A stretch of DNA of 64,000 nt from Guyanagaster necrorhizus (GCF_019112545.1 NW_025064882.1:510928-574927), one strand, 5' to 3'; shown: positions 43,771 through 58,299, counted from the stretch's first letter. Numbers and translations: made by a program. Notes: generated by a model not told the origin, from the sequence alone.

Positions 43771-45008
43771 ATGTACTCCACCAAACAATTCTACCTTCCG
43801 GATCTGCTTGCTCTAAGCCCTTTAAAGGGTGCAACCAACCCTCATTACATTAAAGCCGGTGCTGAATCCTCTCGATGGATCAATAGCTATAATGTTTTCA
43901 CCGACAGGAAGCGCGCTTTTTTCGTGCAAGGTTGCAACGAACTCCTTGTTTCGCATACCTATCCATATGCTGGCTATGAACAGTTCAGAACCTGCTGTGA
44001 TTTCGTGAGCATTTTCTCAAATTTCAATGCACGCGCTGATGCCAATACTGCAAGGTTAACTTGCTCTTTGTTGTCGACGAAGTGAGCGATGATCAGAATG
44101 GTCATGATGCTCGTGAAACCGGTGAAATCTTCCTCAAAACGATGAAGCACGGAAAATACAGTGACGATGCTGTCCTGTCCAAGATAACGCATGAGTCAGT
44201 CTAGATCCTAATTGGAACCGTTACGATCTGACCAAAATGACAGTTTTCGGGAACGGTACATGCGTTTAGCAGGCCCTAACACCGCACGAAGATTCATGCA
44301 GCATTGCCAAGATTATATTGACTGCGTGTCAAGGGAAGCTGAGCTCCGCGAGCAGGGTGAAGTTTTGGACATAAATTCATTCACCGACTTGCGTCGAGAA
44401 AACAGCGCTATTCGCCTCTGCTTTGGACTTTTTGAATATGTCCTCGGCATCGATCTGCCTCAACAGGTATTCGATGACCCGACATTTATGGAGGTCTATT
44501 GGGCCGCGGCGGATCTCGTCTGTTGGGCTAACGTGAGTAAAATATTTCTCCGATGCGTCACAGTTTCTTACTATATCTCAAGGATGTGTATTCTTACAAT
44601 ATGGAGCAGTGCAAGGGCCACAGCGGAAACAACATCGTGACAGTTCTCATGAAAGAGAAGCATATCGACCTGCAGCCAGCTGCTGACTACATTGGCGAAT
44701 ACTTCAAGGTCTTGATGGATCGTTTCATGACGAAGAAAGCGGAAATTCCATCTTGGGGACGTAAGGTGGACGCGGACGTTGCTCTATATGTCGAGGCAAT
44801 GGGCCACTGGATCCAAGGAAATCTCGAGTAAGTGGCTCTTCGGTTCACGGTAAATCAGATTATTGACATCCGATTTTTTTCCTGCAGCTGGAGTTTTGAA
44901 ACTCAGCGGTACTTTGGTGCCGAGCATTTGCGAATCAAAGAGACCCTGCTCGTCACTCTGCGCCCTAGGGAATTCCCATTAGATTCGGACTCTGATAGTG
45001 ATTATTAG
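43771..45008 (+). CDS. Sesquiterpene synthase (class I terpene cyclase)
   Basis: Cyclises farnesyl diphosphate. [20 protein letters not shown] starts at 43771, followed by [18 protein letters not shown] and [13 protein letters not shown] [18 protein letters not shown]. After an intron comes [16 protein letters not shown], with the metal-binding acidic motif D-E-V-S-D. The second metal motif (NSE) is [10 protein letters not shown], split by an intron after Asn. Near the end are [17 protein letters not shown], the family's W...RY motif, and an acidic tail [11 protein letters not shown] 45006-45008. All catalytic landmarks are intact and in frame over five exons. The product cannot be predicted. 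No P450 or other tailoring gene is recognised next to it; mevalonate kinase lies downstream on the other strand. Confidence 0.93.
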
Positions 45009-45731
45009 GCCGTCGTGCCCTCCGATAACGGACCCACCCATACAAAAGCTTTCGATTATTATGTATCCATTTATTATATCTTATTAGTATGTTCTTTGTT
45101 TATGTATGATAGCATCTTTATGTAGTACTTACCAGCACGTATTCGATAAATAATACAGCGTTCTCGGACCTCATCAAAGCATTCCATTCTATCACTCACT
45201 GACGGTGGCGAAATTTAATCATGCCCATGGCTGTCTCGCAGACAGTAAGTATTGAATACTGTAGATGACTGGACGGTTGCAAGCGCCCCAATCCCAGGAC
45301 AAATCATATTACAGAGAAAGCCTGTGCCTGAGTACCCGGGCTGAAGCGAATTCTAATAGAGTTCCAGCTAGAACGCGCACATCATCCCTAGTTGCGCATG
45401 GGTTATTATTATATACGCATTACGCCCAAGGGAAGCTTCCGTTTTGACGGTACCTGCACTCATTATCGAATCCCAAGAAGCAAGTTACAAACGCGGATGA
45501 CGCGTCGCTCGTAAGGTGACCATCATTATTAGATAGCTACTTATCAGGCAGGACCCCTCCATTTCGAAGGTGTAGGAGCCGCTATAACGTCGTACTTGCA
45601 CGATATGTTGGACACGGTAAACCGAAAATATCATGACGCACTCGTCAGTAAGTAGACTGAATAATTTATATCCTACACATTAGCTATCTTAAAGGGAATC
45701 GAAAAGAAAGATCAAATCTAAATTCTCCCGC
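45009..45731. other. Convergent 3' ends; no gene seen
   Basis: About 720 bp between the terpene synthase and mevalonate kinase stops. Nothing coding recognised. Confidence 0.4.
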
Positions 45732-47455
45732 CTACACGTACATCCATCTGCCTAAGCTGTCCGCCCATTGCGACAACTCCGGGACCCCCTTCGTCTGGAA
45801 GATAGGGCACAAATTTACACCGCCTCCTCCTGGGGACGGCGTCTCAGGTGGAGTTACCTGTCCCGGAGGAAGGTACACAGCACGCCCTGCTGTCCGATGC
45901 CCACTGTAGGGTGACAGAATACCCAGGCCGCTGCCACCAACGGACGTAAGGTACGGGTCAAACTGATGTGAAACGATCTCATCAAGCAACGCCTTAAGCG
46001 TCTCTTCCTTAAAGTCTAAAAACTACGATGTCAGGCCCTGTGCCACTTGAGCAAAAATAACGCCTACCATCAGGGATAAGAGTAACGGCACAACCGCCTC
46101 CACCAGCGCCTGTCAGTTTCGTGCTCAAACTGTAGGGAGCGGCACCTGTTCTTGATCTGATCAACTCCAAGGCAGGGTGCGACACACCGAGGGAAACTAG
46201 GTGTTTATGGTTCTCATGTATCAGAGCCTAGAAGGTGTAAAATGCTTCGTTCGACCGAGAAAAAAAGAATATGTCCCACCGAAATTGCAGACAGAAGTAC
46301 CTCGCGAGGCATCTCAGGGTCAGCAAGGGCACGCCGGGCTTCGTCACTGATGTTTTGAATGGAGTTCAAGAGCCCTGTAACCACTTCAGGTTCCTGCGAG
46401 ATGACGAATGAGCGCTTGCGCCACTGCCTTGGGTTCTCAAACAGATATTCTCACATCTATCTTCTTTTGGCCAACGCCAGCTACCAGCTTCTTGGTATCC
46501 CTCGGCACCTTTGAATTCGTCAGCAGGAATTTAAAAGATTTGAATCTGTAGGGATGCAAAATTTAACCAATGCGTCCTTGAGTGAGGGCTAGAAGCGTAC
46601 CCTGCGATGCCTTCCATTCCGCTCTTCCTTTCAAATCCTGGTCTGGTATAGGCTAGAGCACCTCCGAAAACAGCTACACTGTTATCCACCCCACTTGGGT
46701 TGCCATGCAGAATTTTTTCAGCCACAAACGCCCATCGGTTGATCTCTTCAGCTACAGATGGAGGAATGGCCCGTCGACCTTGATGCGAGATGTGAATGTG
46801 CTCTGAGGTCGTCGGAGCCGGAAGAGGGGGGATGCTGATACGTTTATGAAGGAGCAAGAGGGCAGAGGCCGCACACGCAGAGAACGACGCTGATGAGCCT
46901 AGTCCTGCCCCAATCGGCAGAGTGGAGCGTGCAGTGAAATTGAAGGATGGCCTAATCACGATTTGTGAGTGCCTGATATCACCGGCTAACCTGAAGATCA
47001 TACCTCACGTCACCTCTCGTCAGCACGAGGTACATGTACAGGAACGCAACGCTCGCGGCTCTGGCGTGCCTCTGGGCTTCGGTGAGATCTTTCAAAGGAC
47101 CGGTATTTAGTGCATCGACTAAAACTTGATCTAAAATCTCGGGATGCTCCTCATCTATCGCAATGGGTTTAACAGCATGCCACGGGAGGTCGTCGATTGT
47201 CCATTCGCAGTAAAAGTTGTCAATGTCGGCAAAATGGGCGGAAATCTTTCCATCGAGGCGGGGCGTGGTGAGTCCGTAGCAACGGAGATCCACTGACGCG
47301 GCGATGGCGGTCTTGATAAAACAGACTTAGCAAGAAACATGAAGGGAAAATCGGGACACTGACCACTCCGTGAACAACGGCGTGTTCACCAAATAGGATG
47401 ACTTTGCCGGGGGCACTGACAAACCACTCATGATCACCGTCGGTGACCTTGAGGC
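45732..47455 (-). CDS. ERG12: Mevalonate kinase (C-terminal module of an apparent fusion with cystathionine beta-lyase)
   Basis: Phosphorylates mevalonate in the isoprenoid pathway (GHMP kinase fold). EWFVSAPGKVILFGEHAVVH is the N-terminal signature, after which an intron leads to TAIAASVDLRCYGLTTPR. The ATP loop is LPIGAGLGSSASFSACAAS. Then EKILHGNPSGVDNSVAVFGG, NSKVPRDTKKLVAGVG, and the third motif TKLTGAGGGGCAVTLIPD. The stop is TAG at 45732-45734 after WADSLGRWMYV. The module has no in-frame ATG of its own: its frame is continuous with the lyase upstream (see 47456-48920). An alternative start is ATG at about 47564 in another frame plus an 80-nt intron (GTAGAAGACG...TTTGTCAG), which also joins in frame to SAPGK. 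Transcript data would decide. Confidence 0.9.
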
Positions 47456-48920
47456 CAAGCTTTCCAACGGCGCGACTGATAGCATCGTCTTCTACCTGCC
47501 GGACTTTGACGTATTTGTTTTGGGAGATATCCAGCTGTATGGCGCCAGCGTCGATGAGGGCATGCTCCAGATCGTCTAAGAGATCCGATGGGTCTTCAAT
47601 GCCGACACACAGACGAATTAGGTCTTCGGGAAGTCCGCGGGCTGCGCGAGTTGCCGGGTCTATAGATGCGTGGCTAGACAAAATCTCGCGTCAGATAGTG
47701 CAGACAATGACAATGAATCCGACCTGGACATACGACATCACACAAGGCATACTGATCAAGCTGTTAACGCATCCGAAACTCACACTGATTCCCCAAAGTC
47801 GCGTACCGCCAACGATTTTCTCGCTTAAACCTTTGTCTCCGGTTTCGAAGCTCAAAACCGCGCCATTTCCGTCGGCAATTCTTTGGTGAATCTCACGACC
47901 GGGGTGGTCGGCCAGTCCAGGATAGTGTACTACGAAACCTAAGGAATGGAGATACGTCGCGACTTGAGATGCGGATGATTGTTGACGGTCCATCCGAACG
48001 GCTAGCGTCTTGATGCCACGGAGAAGAAGGAAAGAGTCAATTGGAGTAAGTGCATTGCCAACGGCGTTGATAGTAAATGCGATTTGCTGCACGGAAAATG
48101 AGTAAAAAGGACGAAAAAAACTAGCTGGATACGCGCTTTGGCTATGTCGTCTCTATTGCAAGTAATGACGCCGGCCATGAGATCATGGTGACCACTGAGA
48201 TATTTGGTTGCACTATCGTACACAACATCTGCTCCGTGCTCAAGTGGCCGTTGCAAGTATGGGCTCATCATGGTGTTATCGACGACTATTATAGCGTCGG
48301 GTGCTCTTTCCTTAATGTCCTTGCTGATCTTGGCCAAGTCTGCAATCTTCAACAACGGATTGGTTGGCGATTCTAGAAGGACCATAGCCGGTTTTTCAAC
48401 ATTTATAAGGGCCAGGAGGGTGGATGGGTTCGTGGTGTCGACATGATGCACGGTTACGCCGACATGAGTTCGGATGTATGTCAGCAAACGATTGGTGCCT
48501 CCATAGAGGTCGTCGCCGGCAATGATTTCGTCGCCCGGCTTGAGTAGACGCAATATAACATCTAGGGCCGCCATTCCAGAAGAAACAGCAAAGGCATGAG
48601 CAGCCGAGGATATTTTGGCGATATGGTGCTCTTTCCGGGCCAGATTAGAAGCATTATTGAACAACGGGTCACTGGGACGTACCTAGATGGCTTCGTGTAG
48701 GATTCCCGCTCCTTGAGTAGTCATATTCGCCGCCAACGCCCTTGAATGTCGCGGTCTGGTATATGGGCACGGAACTGCTCCCAAATTGGTCCTTGTTGCT
48801 GGGGTTCTCGACTGTCGCGCAGAGAGTCGAGAATCGGTAGGGCCTTCTGGGTCTGAAGGGGGACTCTGGTTCTGGGGTGGGCAGGTCATGGAGAGGAAGC
48901 TTGGACGGGGCGGCAGACAT
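47456..48920 (-). CDS. Cystathionine beta-lyase (N-terminal module of an apparent fusion with mevalonate kinase)
   Basis: PLP enzyme that turns cystathionine into homocysteine. Start MSAAPSKLPLHDLPTPEPE at 48920. Then FSTLCATVENPSNKDQFGSS, YQTATFKG, YDYSRSGNPTRSHLE, AFAVSSGMAALDVILR, the PLP region DNTMMSPYLQRPLEHGADVV with YDSATKYLSGHHDLMAG (Schiff-base Lys), INAVGNALTPIDSFLLLRG, HASIDPATRAARGLPEDLIR and VGIEDPSDLLDDLEHALIDA. The ISVSFGC stretch and the G-P/L-E contacts fit beta- rather than gamma-lyase, though the two are close. The intron at 48136-48087 begins with GC. After the last lyase block the frame runs on without a stop through ISQNKYVKVRQVEDDA and KLGLKVTDGDHE into the mevalonate kinase. 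Confidence 0.88.
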
Positions 48921-49071
48921 GGTGGATGAAGGTAAAGGAATGACAGCGACACACAAACAAGAAAAATGGTTCGGTTCTGAAAATTATCGAGCCAGCCATT
49001 GGTTGGTATTGGGTCTTGATTGCGTGCTTTGTCGGACTTCGGACCCGGTTTCACCTTCCCCATCCATCATC
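48921..49071. promoter_or_regulatory. Divergent promoter of the lyase/kinase gene and SWC6
   Basis: About 150 bp separate the opposing start codons. No specific element recognised. Confidence 0.45.
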
Positions 49072-49755
49072 ATGCCTCCAAAACGAACAAGAGAGCACCG
49101 TATGTACCCTCCCTTTTTCAACGAATTCACTGACATCACTGCTGCAGACGTGCGCCAGACATATGTCAGTACTACCACTATTGATCCTCGGGTCGTCGCA
49201 GAAAGAACAAGGAAACATCTCGACCAATTGGAAGTATGTGATCTTCACTCAGGCTGGTGGCTCTTTCATGACAGATACACGTCAGAGATCCAACTATGCC
49301 GAGACGAGTATAATGTCCGTCACCGGCGACGACAACGAGCCAGGCAAATACGGCAAAAGTCGCGCCAGACAAATTGTTTCCGATAAAAGAAACCTTAAAT
49401 TATTGGGTTCTTCACCCGCCGCGACTAAAAAGAGATCTACAATGAACGTTCGCTCTGCTCTGTTATATCCTAAAAATCTCGCCACCCTGATTGAAGAATC
49501 CGTGAGCGGCCCTTGCGTAGAAATGCCGGACGCGTTTCGCTCACCCATTTCGAATAGGGCATTGCATCACTTCCCGCCTCTACTCCCACGTACTTGACCG
49601 CCGAGGCTCCTGCACCCTCCTATCCTCCCCGACTAATTTGTTCTGTCTGTGGCTACTGGGGTCGTTACAAGTGCCGGAAATGCGCGTTACCTTACTGTGA
49701 TCAAAACTGTGAAAGCGTTCACGCAGAAACGAGATGTGAGAAGCGCGTCGTCTAG
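49072..49755 (+). CDS. SWC6: Swc6/Vps71-like HIT zinc-finger subunit of the SWR1 complex
   Basis: Chromatin-remodelling subunit that helps load H2A.Z. MPPKRTREH, then after an intron VRQTYVSTTTIDPRVVAERT and RKHLDQLE, a middle region with ARQIVSDKRNLKLLG, and a C-terminal HIT finger: LICSVCGYWGRYKCRKCALP, YCDQNCESVHAETRCEK (C-x2-C, C-x2-C, YC-x3-C, H-x3-C pattern). ZNHIT1/Vps71 proteins have just this basic N-terminus plus C-terminal zf-HIT. Ends KRVV, TAG 49753-49755. Three introns. Short, as usual for the family. Confidence 0.85.
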
Positions 49756-50361
49756 CCTTTCGGCGGCATATTACGCCTTGCTTGCACGTCACCCTTCGCA
49801 CCACGCTGACCTTCCGCTTGGTCTCTGCGACGACGTATACCCTCGGAGACCTTTTACGGACCTATGATCTGCGCATGCACGCGTTTAATATTACAACCGT
49901 GCTGTATTCTGACACGTATTCAGTGCCATCATAGAGTATAGTTACTTGAGACTTACCAACCGCAAAAACAATCCAATATCACGGGACACGGGACACAAAA
50001 TACCATATATGCTCGTTGCTATACTCCACATCACACGCCAAATCACCGGGGATAATCAGAAGAAGGACCGGAGGGACCGGATCAAGAAGAAAGGAGAACC
50101 TGTACCTCCAACGCATCTTAGTAGATAGTTTACTTGTGGCGGTTAATCAAAAAAAAAAAAAACCTGAGACTTACTCCTTGGGTAAACATTTACTCGTCTC
50201 CGGTAGCTTGGGTTGGTTTGTTAGGCGATCAGGAGATTTACAGCCCGCTCAGGTAAGGATATCAGACTTGCTTTGGTCTTATGGCAAACATTGTGCCAGA
50301 TATCAATCCATTATGTAGAAGTACAACATGGCACCAGTAGAAGCAGTAATCGCCTTCATTT
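49756..50361. other. Convergent 3' ends; no gene seen
   Basis: Contains an A-run at about 50149-50162. The frames at 49946 and 50016 (+) have no domain. Confidence 0.4.
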
Positions 50362-52151
<1,790 letters not shown>

Positions 52152-52563
52152 AATGGTAGTTTGTAGGGGAGATGTCGAGAAAGGATAAGGAAGTGATGAA
52201 AAAAGAGAAGGTTAGTTATAACAAAATTTCTGATTCCCGCCGAGTCATTTTTTAAATCAGAACCATTTCGTCATAGAACATCACGTGGAGATAGGGCCAA
52301 TCACAGTGGTGCCGAATAACCCGAAGGTGTGTCGGCCAATACTGATCACCCATGTTTTACCCGCAAAAACAATCAGATTATAGCGACGTACAACGTTGGG
52401 AGTACAATACATAAAGCTGAAATGAGTATATACTTGTACGAGTCAACAGTGAAATGCTAGATATCGGAGTTCTTCATGCAGGAAAATAGCACAATGACAG
52501 AATACAATGTGAATGCAAAAACAAGAAGAATACGTTGCGAAAAAAAAACGAAACTGTCCGTTG
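52152..52563. other. Promoter of homocitrate synthase and 3' flank of the histidine kinase
   Basis: A purine-rich GAAAAAAGAGAAGG tract lies at about 52197-52210 upstream of the synthase; CCCGCCGAGTCATT at 52237-52250 contains a GAGTCA half of a Gcn4-type site. Weak evidence; no gene. Confidence 0.35.
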
Positions 52564-55500
52564 TTATGATATTCCGAGCTTGTGGAACATTGCGTCTAGA
52601 GTTTTGAATGCGACAGGCTTGACAAGACTAGGATAAGCCGTCAACGAAGTAGCAGGCTGCGGCAATAGGGAAGGACATACTATCCATCAACGCCCGCTTC
52701 AAAAGCTCTTCGTTTGTCCTCGAGGGATGACATTCCCGTCAATGCAAGAATCTTCGTTGGATGTCGACGACGGTTACTATCCGTTTCCCTAGATTCGAAT
52801 TGACGAATCTCCGCTGTTGCGCCAACACCTACACAAAGATTAGATGTGATCATGTATATAGGAAACATTCTACCATCAAGCACGGGCATTGACAAGTCTA
52901 AGAGTACGACACTGTTGTGTGTCAGACTTTGACGGAGAATCTCGACTACTAAGAACTCACTCAAAAGGTCCTTCTTGTTGATACACTTTAACCCCATCGC
53001 GACCATCTACTGCATCCCGGAAATCATATCCTTTTTTTGCTAACCATTGCGCACTGCAATAATCAGCATGCAAAAAGAAGAGAAGTAAGACGGAATATGA
53101 CATACAGTAAACTCCGTAGTATACTATTATCTTCCACAACCAAGATTCTGAATCGGCTCATTCTCGTCTGTATCGTACCAACAGACGACTTAAGCAATGT
53201 TCCTCCCATCCCGACGCTGATTGTCGGCGAAAATGTTTCGGACTCGCTCATATTTTCTTCCTCTGGTATTTGCTCTGAACTGGATCCTACCGTGAATCTC
53301 TCCCGGTTCATCGCCTGCCCCTTCCAAGACGACGATGGCAAAGGATGGGCAGTAATCGATCTCGGCAGAGTTGGCCTTGAGAGCTGAAATTTACCAGTCT
53401 CCTCAGAATTTCGCCTCGTAGAAATCGTTGACATCGACGGAGAAGACGTAACCCCATCAATGTCCGCGTCCGGGTGCAGCAGTTCCTTCCGGTAACTAGA
53501 GTCCACTTCAGGGGATCGTGACTGAATTTTCAGTGCATGAATACAAAGCTTGAGGGCGGCTCGAAGACGAGAAGGACCTCCCGGTTTGTACAGTATACGG
53601 CAAAATCCCCCGATCCGTTCATGGTCGCTGGCAACAGACAATACCTTGGAGCTTCCCCGCGATCCAGACAAAACGATAAACGGTCGCATAGTATCGTGCT
53701 GTTCCGTGGCTTTGACAACAAGATCCACGTCCTCATTTAGGATCACGATATCGCCCAAGTTTGATACGTCTCCTCGAACTTCAAAACCCCAGGAAATCAC
53801 ATATGACCTCATGACGCTTTCAAGAAGCTGGACCCCACGATGATCATGTCCGAATCCAATCAGTGACACAGAAGCGGCATGGTCGCAGTCATCGAACCCA
53901 AATGATCCCATGTCCGCTCCGACTGCCCCACTTCGCTCATCTGTTACCTCTGCAGGGAACGTCACTTTGATCTCTGTGCCAACACCTTCGTCACTCCAAA
54001 CATCGACTTTGCCGTCCACACTCTCAGACCGGACGATACTGTGCACGATGGCAAGACCCAACCCAGTTCCTGTTTGAAGGGGGTTCTCTTGTGAAAACGG
54101 ATGAAAGAGGTGGTTCTGTTATGAGTCAGATGGGCTGATTCTTACTTACAATAGATCAGACTTACCTTCAAGAAGCTGTGGCTTATCCCCTGTGTAACGT
54201 ACTTCGTTACTACGATTCTGCGCGGACATAGAACGATAATGAAACGTGCCTTGCCAGTATCCAGTACAGAAAGTTCGACCTTGATCTTGTTGGAAGGTAG
54301 GTCTTCCGTACGAGGGAGTTGCCGCAGACCAACATGCACGTAGCCGTCCTGAAAGTGTTATTAGTGCCGTAAATCTCAAAAGGAAAAAGGAAGCTACAGT
54401 AGTAAACTTCAAACTATTTCCAAACAGATTCATCAGAACTCGTCGAATACCACCCTTCTCGCATTTGAGTAACCATCCCTACAGAAAAGATAGATGAGAA
54501 ATCAGCCTTTCTTGGCGGGGAGAGGGGGAGAATCGAGGATTGTACACACCCTTTGGCGATGTCCAATCTCGATAACGGTCTCGACATGCCTGCTTCTCAC
54601 GGATGAAGGAGCACCTTCCTCTGTCGGCGGAGAATACACGCTGCCAATACCAGTGTCCCCGACAATCGCTTGACGAGCACGGTGCCCAACCCAACAGCCA
54701 TCTACGGCTTCTTCGACCAGTTGCATCAGATTGACCCTGCTCAGAAAGTGTGAACATTAACATCTTGCTGTTTAAGACCGCCTTACGTTGTTGGTACAAT
54801 AACGTTCTCCACTCCTCCCGACTTGGAGTTTCCACTCAGCTTGGTGAAATCTAATACATGATTGACGGTCTCAACCAAAGAAGTTCCACAAGCCTGTATT
54901 GTTTGTAAGAAAGATGTTTGTGAATGACTGAGATTGCTCTCGTCAAGCAACTCGGCGGCAGCCAAGATCTACGCAGTGAGAATTACTTCCAGATTCGAAA
55001 AATGCTAAAAGATCACAAACTCCATGTAACGGCGTCCGAAGTTCATGAGATATGCTGGGAAATACGTAAGGGGCAAAGAATACATCAAAGGGAGCGACTC
55101 ATACTTAGAAATAAACAAGCTCTTTGCCTTATCAGCCAGTATCATGCGTCTCTTGAGTACCGCAGATAGAATAATGACACCTGAAAGTATCAGCAGTGTG
55201 TGGAACGCATCCAGATATCTGCACGTACCTATTGCTCTCAAATAAGAAAGCTCATGTCCTTCCAACTAACAGGACGATGAGTATCAGCCGACGGAAATGC
55301 AAAATGACTAGACTTACAAATCGTTTCTGGGAATCAGACGAATTATATGCGCACAAGAGAGCGAAAGGTCTTTTGTCAATGTTGAATATAGGTACAGCTA
55401 CAGGACGATGTTAGTTATCTGTCCAGAGTGACAAGAGGCACTTACTTAACGCATATCCAACCCTCGTCGGCAGGAACCCCCTCCAACTTGAATCCACGAT

Positions 55501-58056
55501 GCCTTCCATAACTCTTCCCTCTGGCCATTTGTCGAAAAATCGGCCTAATCGACCCCACTCCTCCCCACTCAAACTTCTAACTTTCGTTTCCATCGTCGGA
55601 TCGCCATAGTGCATGACGACGCTCACGTTGCCTTCGCCGCCTGCCAATGTGGAATGTGAATTCGGAGGGGATGGGGATAATCCCATGTCCGGCGACAAAG
55701 ACGACGACAATTCAGAACTATGACCATTCATTTCCAGGTCTCCAGGCATGAAGACTGGAACATTTGTGTTCATATCACAATGGGATACGTCCATAACAAT
55801 AACGCCTTCTACATCAAGTGTTCGCTGTACTAAACGCGCAGCGCGAGAATAAACTTTGTCCATGGAGCCGGAGTGTAGAAAAGATCGGTGTTGATAACTA
55901 GAATACCGCGGACGCAAAGGAGGTCGAGAAGAAGGTTCTGCTGAAGATGGTCTGGTGCTCGGCGTGGATGATGAAGGAAACTGATGCGACGAAGAGCTTG
56001 GAGAGGATGGCGGATTGGTAGTAAGTAAGCTGTCTGCAGCATGATAACCGGGTGGAGCTTGACGAGGGATTTTTGGCTGGTCAGCATGGAGAGACAAAGG
56101 TATGGAAGATGTTGGTATGGGTGTGGATGATGATGAAGCCGGAGCTGATAACGAGGGCACCGGGACCATCAGAGGCGATGCTTGCCCTGGTGAGTTTTGG
56201 TGCCGTGGTACCTCATTTTCAACGTCGATCTCTATGCACTCCCGGCTAAACTGTTCCATCTGTATACAAAATGAATGAATTTCAAACTGAAGGAAGACCA
56301 AGTGAATATTTACAGATTTCTGAATCCGATCTCGTATCCTGAGTTGTATTTTGTCTCTCCATAACTCCATCTCACGCATTGCTATGGCCGCGAACTCTTT
56401 CAGTGTGTGCCGGTGTCTTGGTGTGAAGTCATCTCTAGGCGAGTCATCGATGACGACGAGGCTATTTCTGGTTTTAATCAACGCAAATGACACCTTCAAC
56501 ATAACTCACGTGCCGACGTTGTAACCATCTTGCGTCCTGAGCGGCGCACCTGCGTAGAAGCGGATATTCGGTGGGCCAGTAACGAGAGGCTAGATGCTGA
56601 GATTAGAGACGCGCGCGAAGAGAAAACATATACAGACATTCGACACAAATCTCCAGTCAAGCTGGGCGTCTAGAATGATCATTGGTTCATCATCTCTGAA
56701 TGGAAAACTGTTAAACAGAAACAACAGACATAACAACCGCCCACCGTTGTAATATAGAGTGTGCACAAAAAGAGCGCATTCGCGAGCATGGTGAAACCTT
56801 GATCCCCCCTACAATAGTACGTATTTCAGCACATTTACACGTCCACAGATGCAGACCAACACTCTGATTTGAAATATCTGCACCGGGGCGGTGAGATCAC
56901 GGGAAGTCAGCAACAACGTGTAGGCAACTCACTGGTCATACGCGTCAATGAGAGAGATAAATACTCCCTTCGTGTTGAATACTAATTTGGCCAAATGAGC
57001 TATTCGATCAAAGTTGATATCTGACGCAGAATTCCACAGATTGAACTTGTATAAAGCTCTCCTCCGTTCTATCTCATCCGGGGGATCTGGCGGTGTAAAA
57101 TATCCGAGTTCATTGTACAATTGTTCGTCGTTGACCGTACGCTGAGCCATGCTCGCTACATGTGCTGCTGGAGCCAGCGGACCCGGTAGAGGAGCGGAGC
57201 TCTGTCGCGTTAACGTCGCTCTCCTTGGCGGCGTAGTAGATGTGTATGATAGAGGTGCTGACAACGGATTCTCCGGAGCTGAAGTGGCATGGCTAAAATA
57301 ATCTGTTTCATCTTCTGCGGATCTGTGGTCATCTTCGGCAGCACTGACACCCTTCCAAAAGTTCTTAAGCATGATTTTCCTCGTCCCGCCTGGGGTCATG
57401 ACCAATTCATTGGGAGAATCATCGGGATGTACGCCTGGGACGACAACAGACACGCCTTTCATAGGATCTGTGAATTCCTGTTCTGGACTGGGAAGAGCCA
57501 ATGGCGAAAGGTTGACGTTGGTGCCTGCCAAACGAAGCGTAGCGGCAGAGACGACAGATGAGGCGGGGTATTTGGAGGACGCCAGAGAAAGATATAGATC
57601 AGGTTTAGCCTTTGGTGATGCTGTCGGGGAAGGCACGGACGATGAGGAGAAAGAGTTCCTCAGTCTGTAAGCAGAACCGGAATTCCTCCCTGGTTTACGA
57701 GTTGGGATTGTCGTAATTTCGATTTCGTCTGGTTCATGGACGCCCTTGGGTGGATTTGGCGTCTTGTGTGGGTCCCATCTACCCCAGGAGTACGCAGAAA
57801 TGAAGGTGGGCCAGTCATAAGACTCTTCGGTCGTTGAAGTTGCTGGCAAGGTTGGGGTATTGGCTGCGTCAACATCATCCTCGTCCTCGTGAAGGGTTTG
57901 CATACTGTTGGGAAGAAGAACGACGTGATCGCTGGATGGGGCCGTCGATGGGCGCTTTGTCTTCATCCAGACAGTGGTCAGTGCGGTCCTGGTGCAAGAC
58001 TGACAGCTCCACTGCTGTAAAGGGAAATGCCGGTCCATCAAGAATTGTGATGTCAT
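52564..58056 (-). CDS. Fungal hybrid histidine kinase with GAF, HisKA, ATPase and receiver domains
   Basis: Multistep phosphorelay sensor, probably cytosolic: no membrane helices. ATG at 58054-58056 (MTSQFLMDRHFPLQQ) is used because the longer frame has no earlier ATG. A Ser/Pro-rich N-terminal ~330 residues precede EIERRRALYKFNLWNSASDI NFDRIAHLAK-type GAF text and DDSPRDDFTPRHRHTLKEFA. After a second disordered stretch comes HisKA with phospho-acceptor His in SISHELRTPLHG. The ATPase shows GGIRRVLMNLFGNSLKF (N box), VELSVLDTGK and GTGLGLAIVHSIV. The receiver domain has RILVVEDN, phospho-Asp in VVLLDLSMPVLDG and Lys in YLVKPVAFKTLD. Ends FHKLGIS, TAA 52564-52566. About 20 introns. Signal unknown. 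Confidence 0.9.
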
Positions 58057-58299
58057 CAGCACTGGATACCTAAATTCGGCGAAAATTCGGTCTATATAAA
58101 AGATCGTCACGTTGAATAAATTCGTGCATTGCTCTTGCTTGTCGCATGGCAGAAGGCGGACAATTTGAGGCTAAATCTACTTTGGCCTTGCTTCTCTTCC
58201 ATCTTCGGAAGTCACGGTCTGATGCCAGCCGGATCTCGCATGTTTAACCCTTTTATTAATGTGTTATTATTTATCCGTCTCTCTTTCTTACCCTCCAGC

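Noticed and set aside
47443..47889. 148-codon plus-strand frame over the lyase/kinase junction
   Set aside because: Antisense shadow of the real minus-strand exons.
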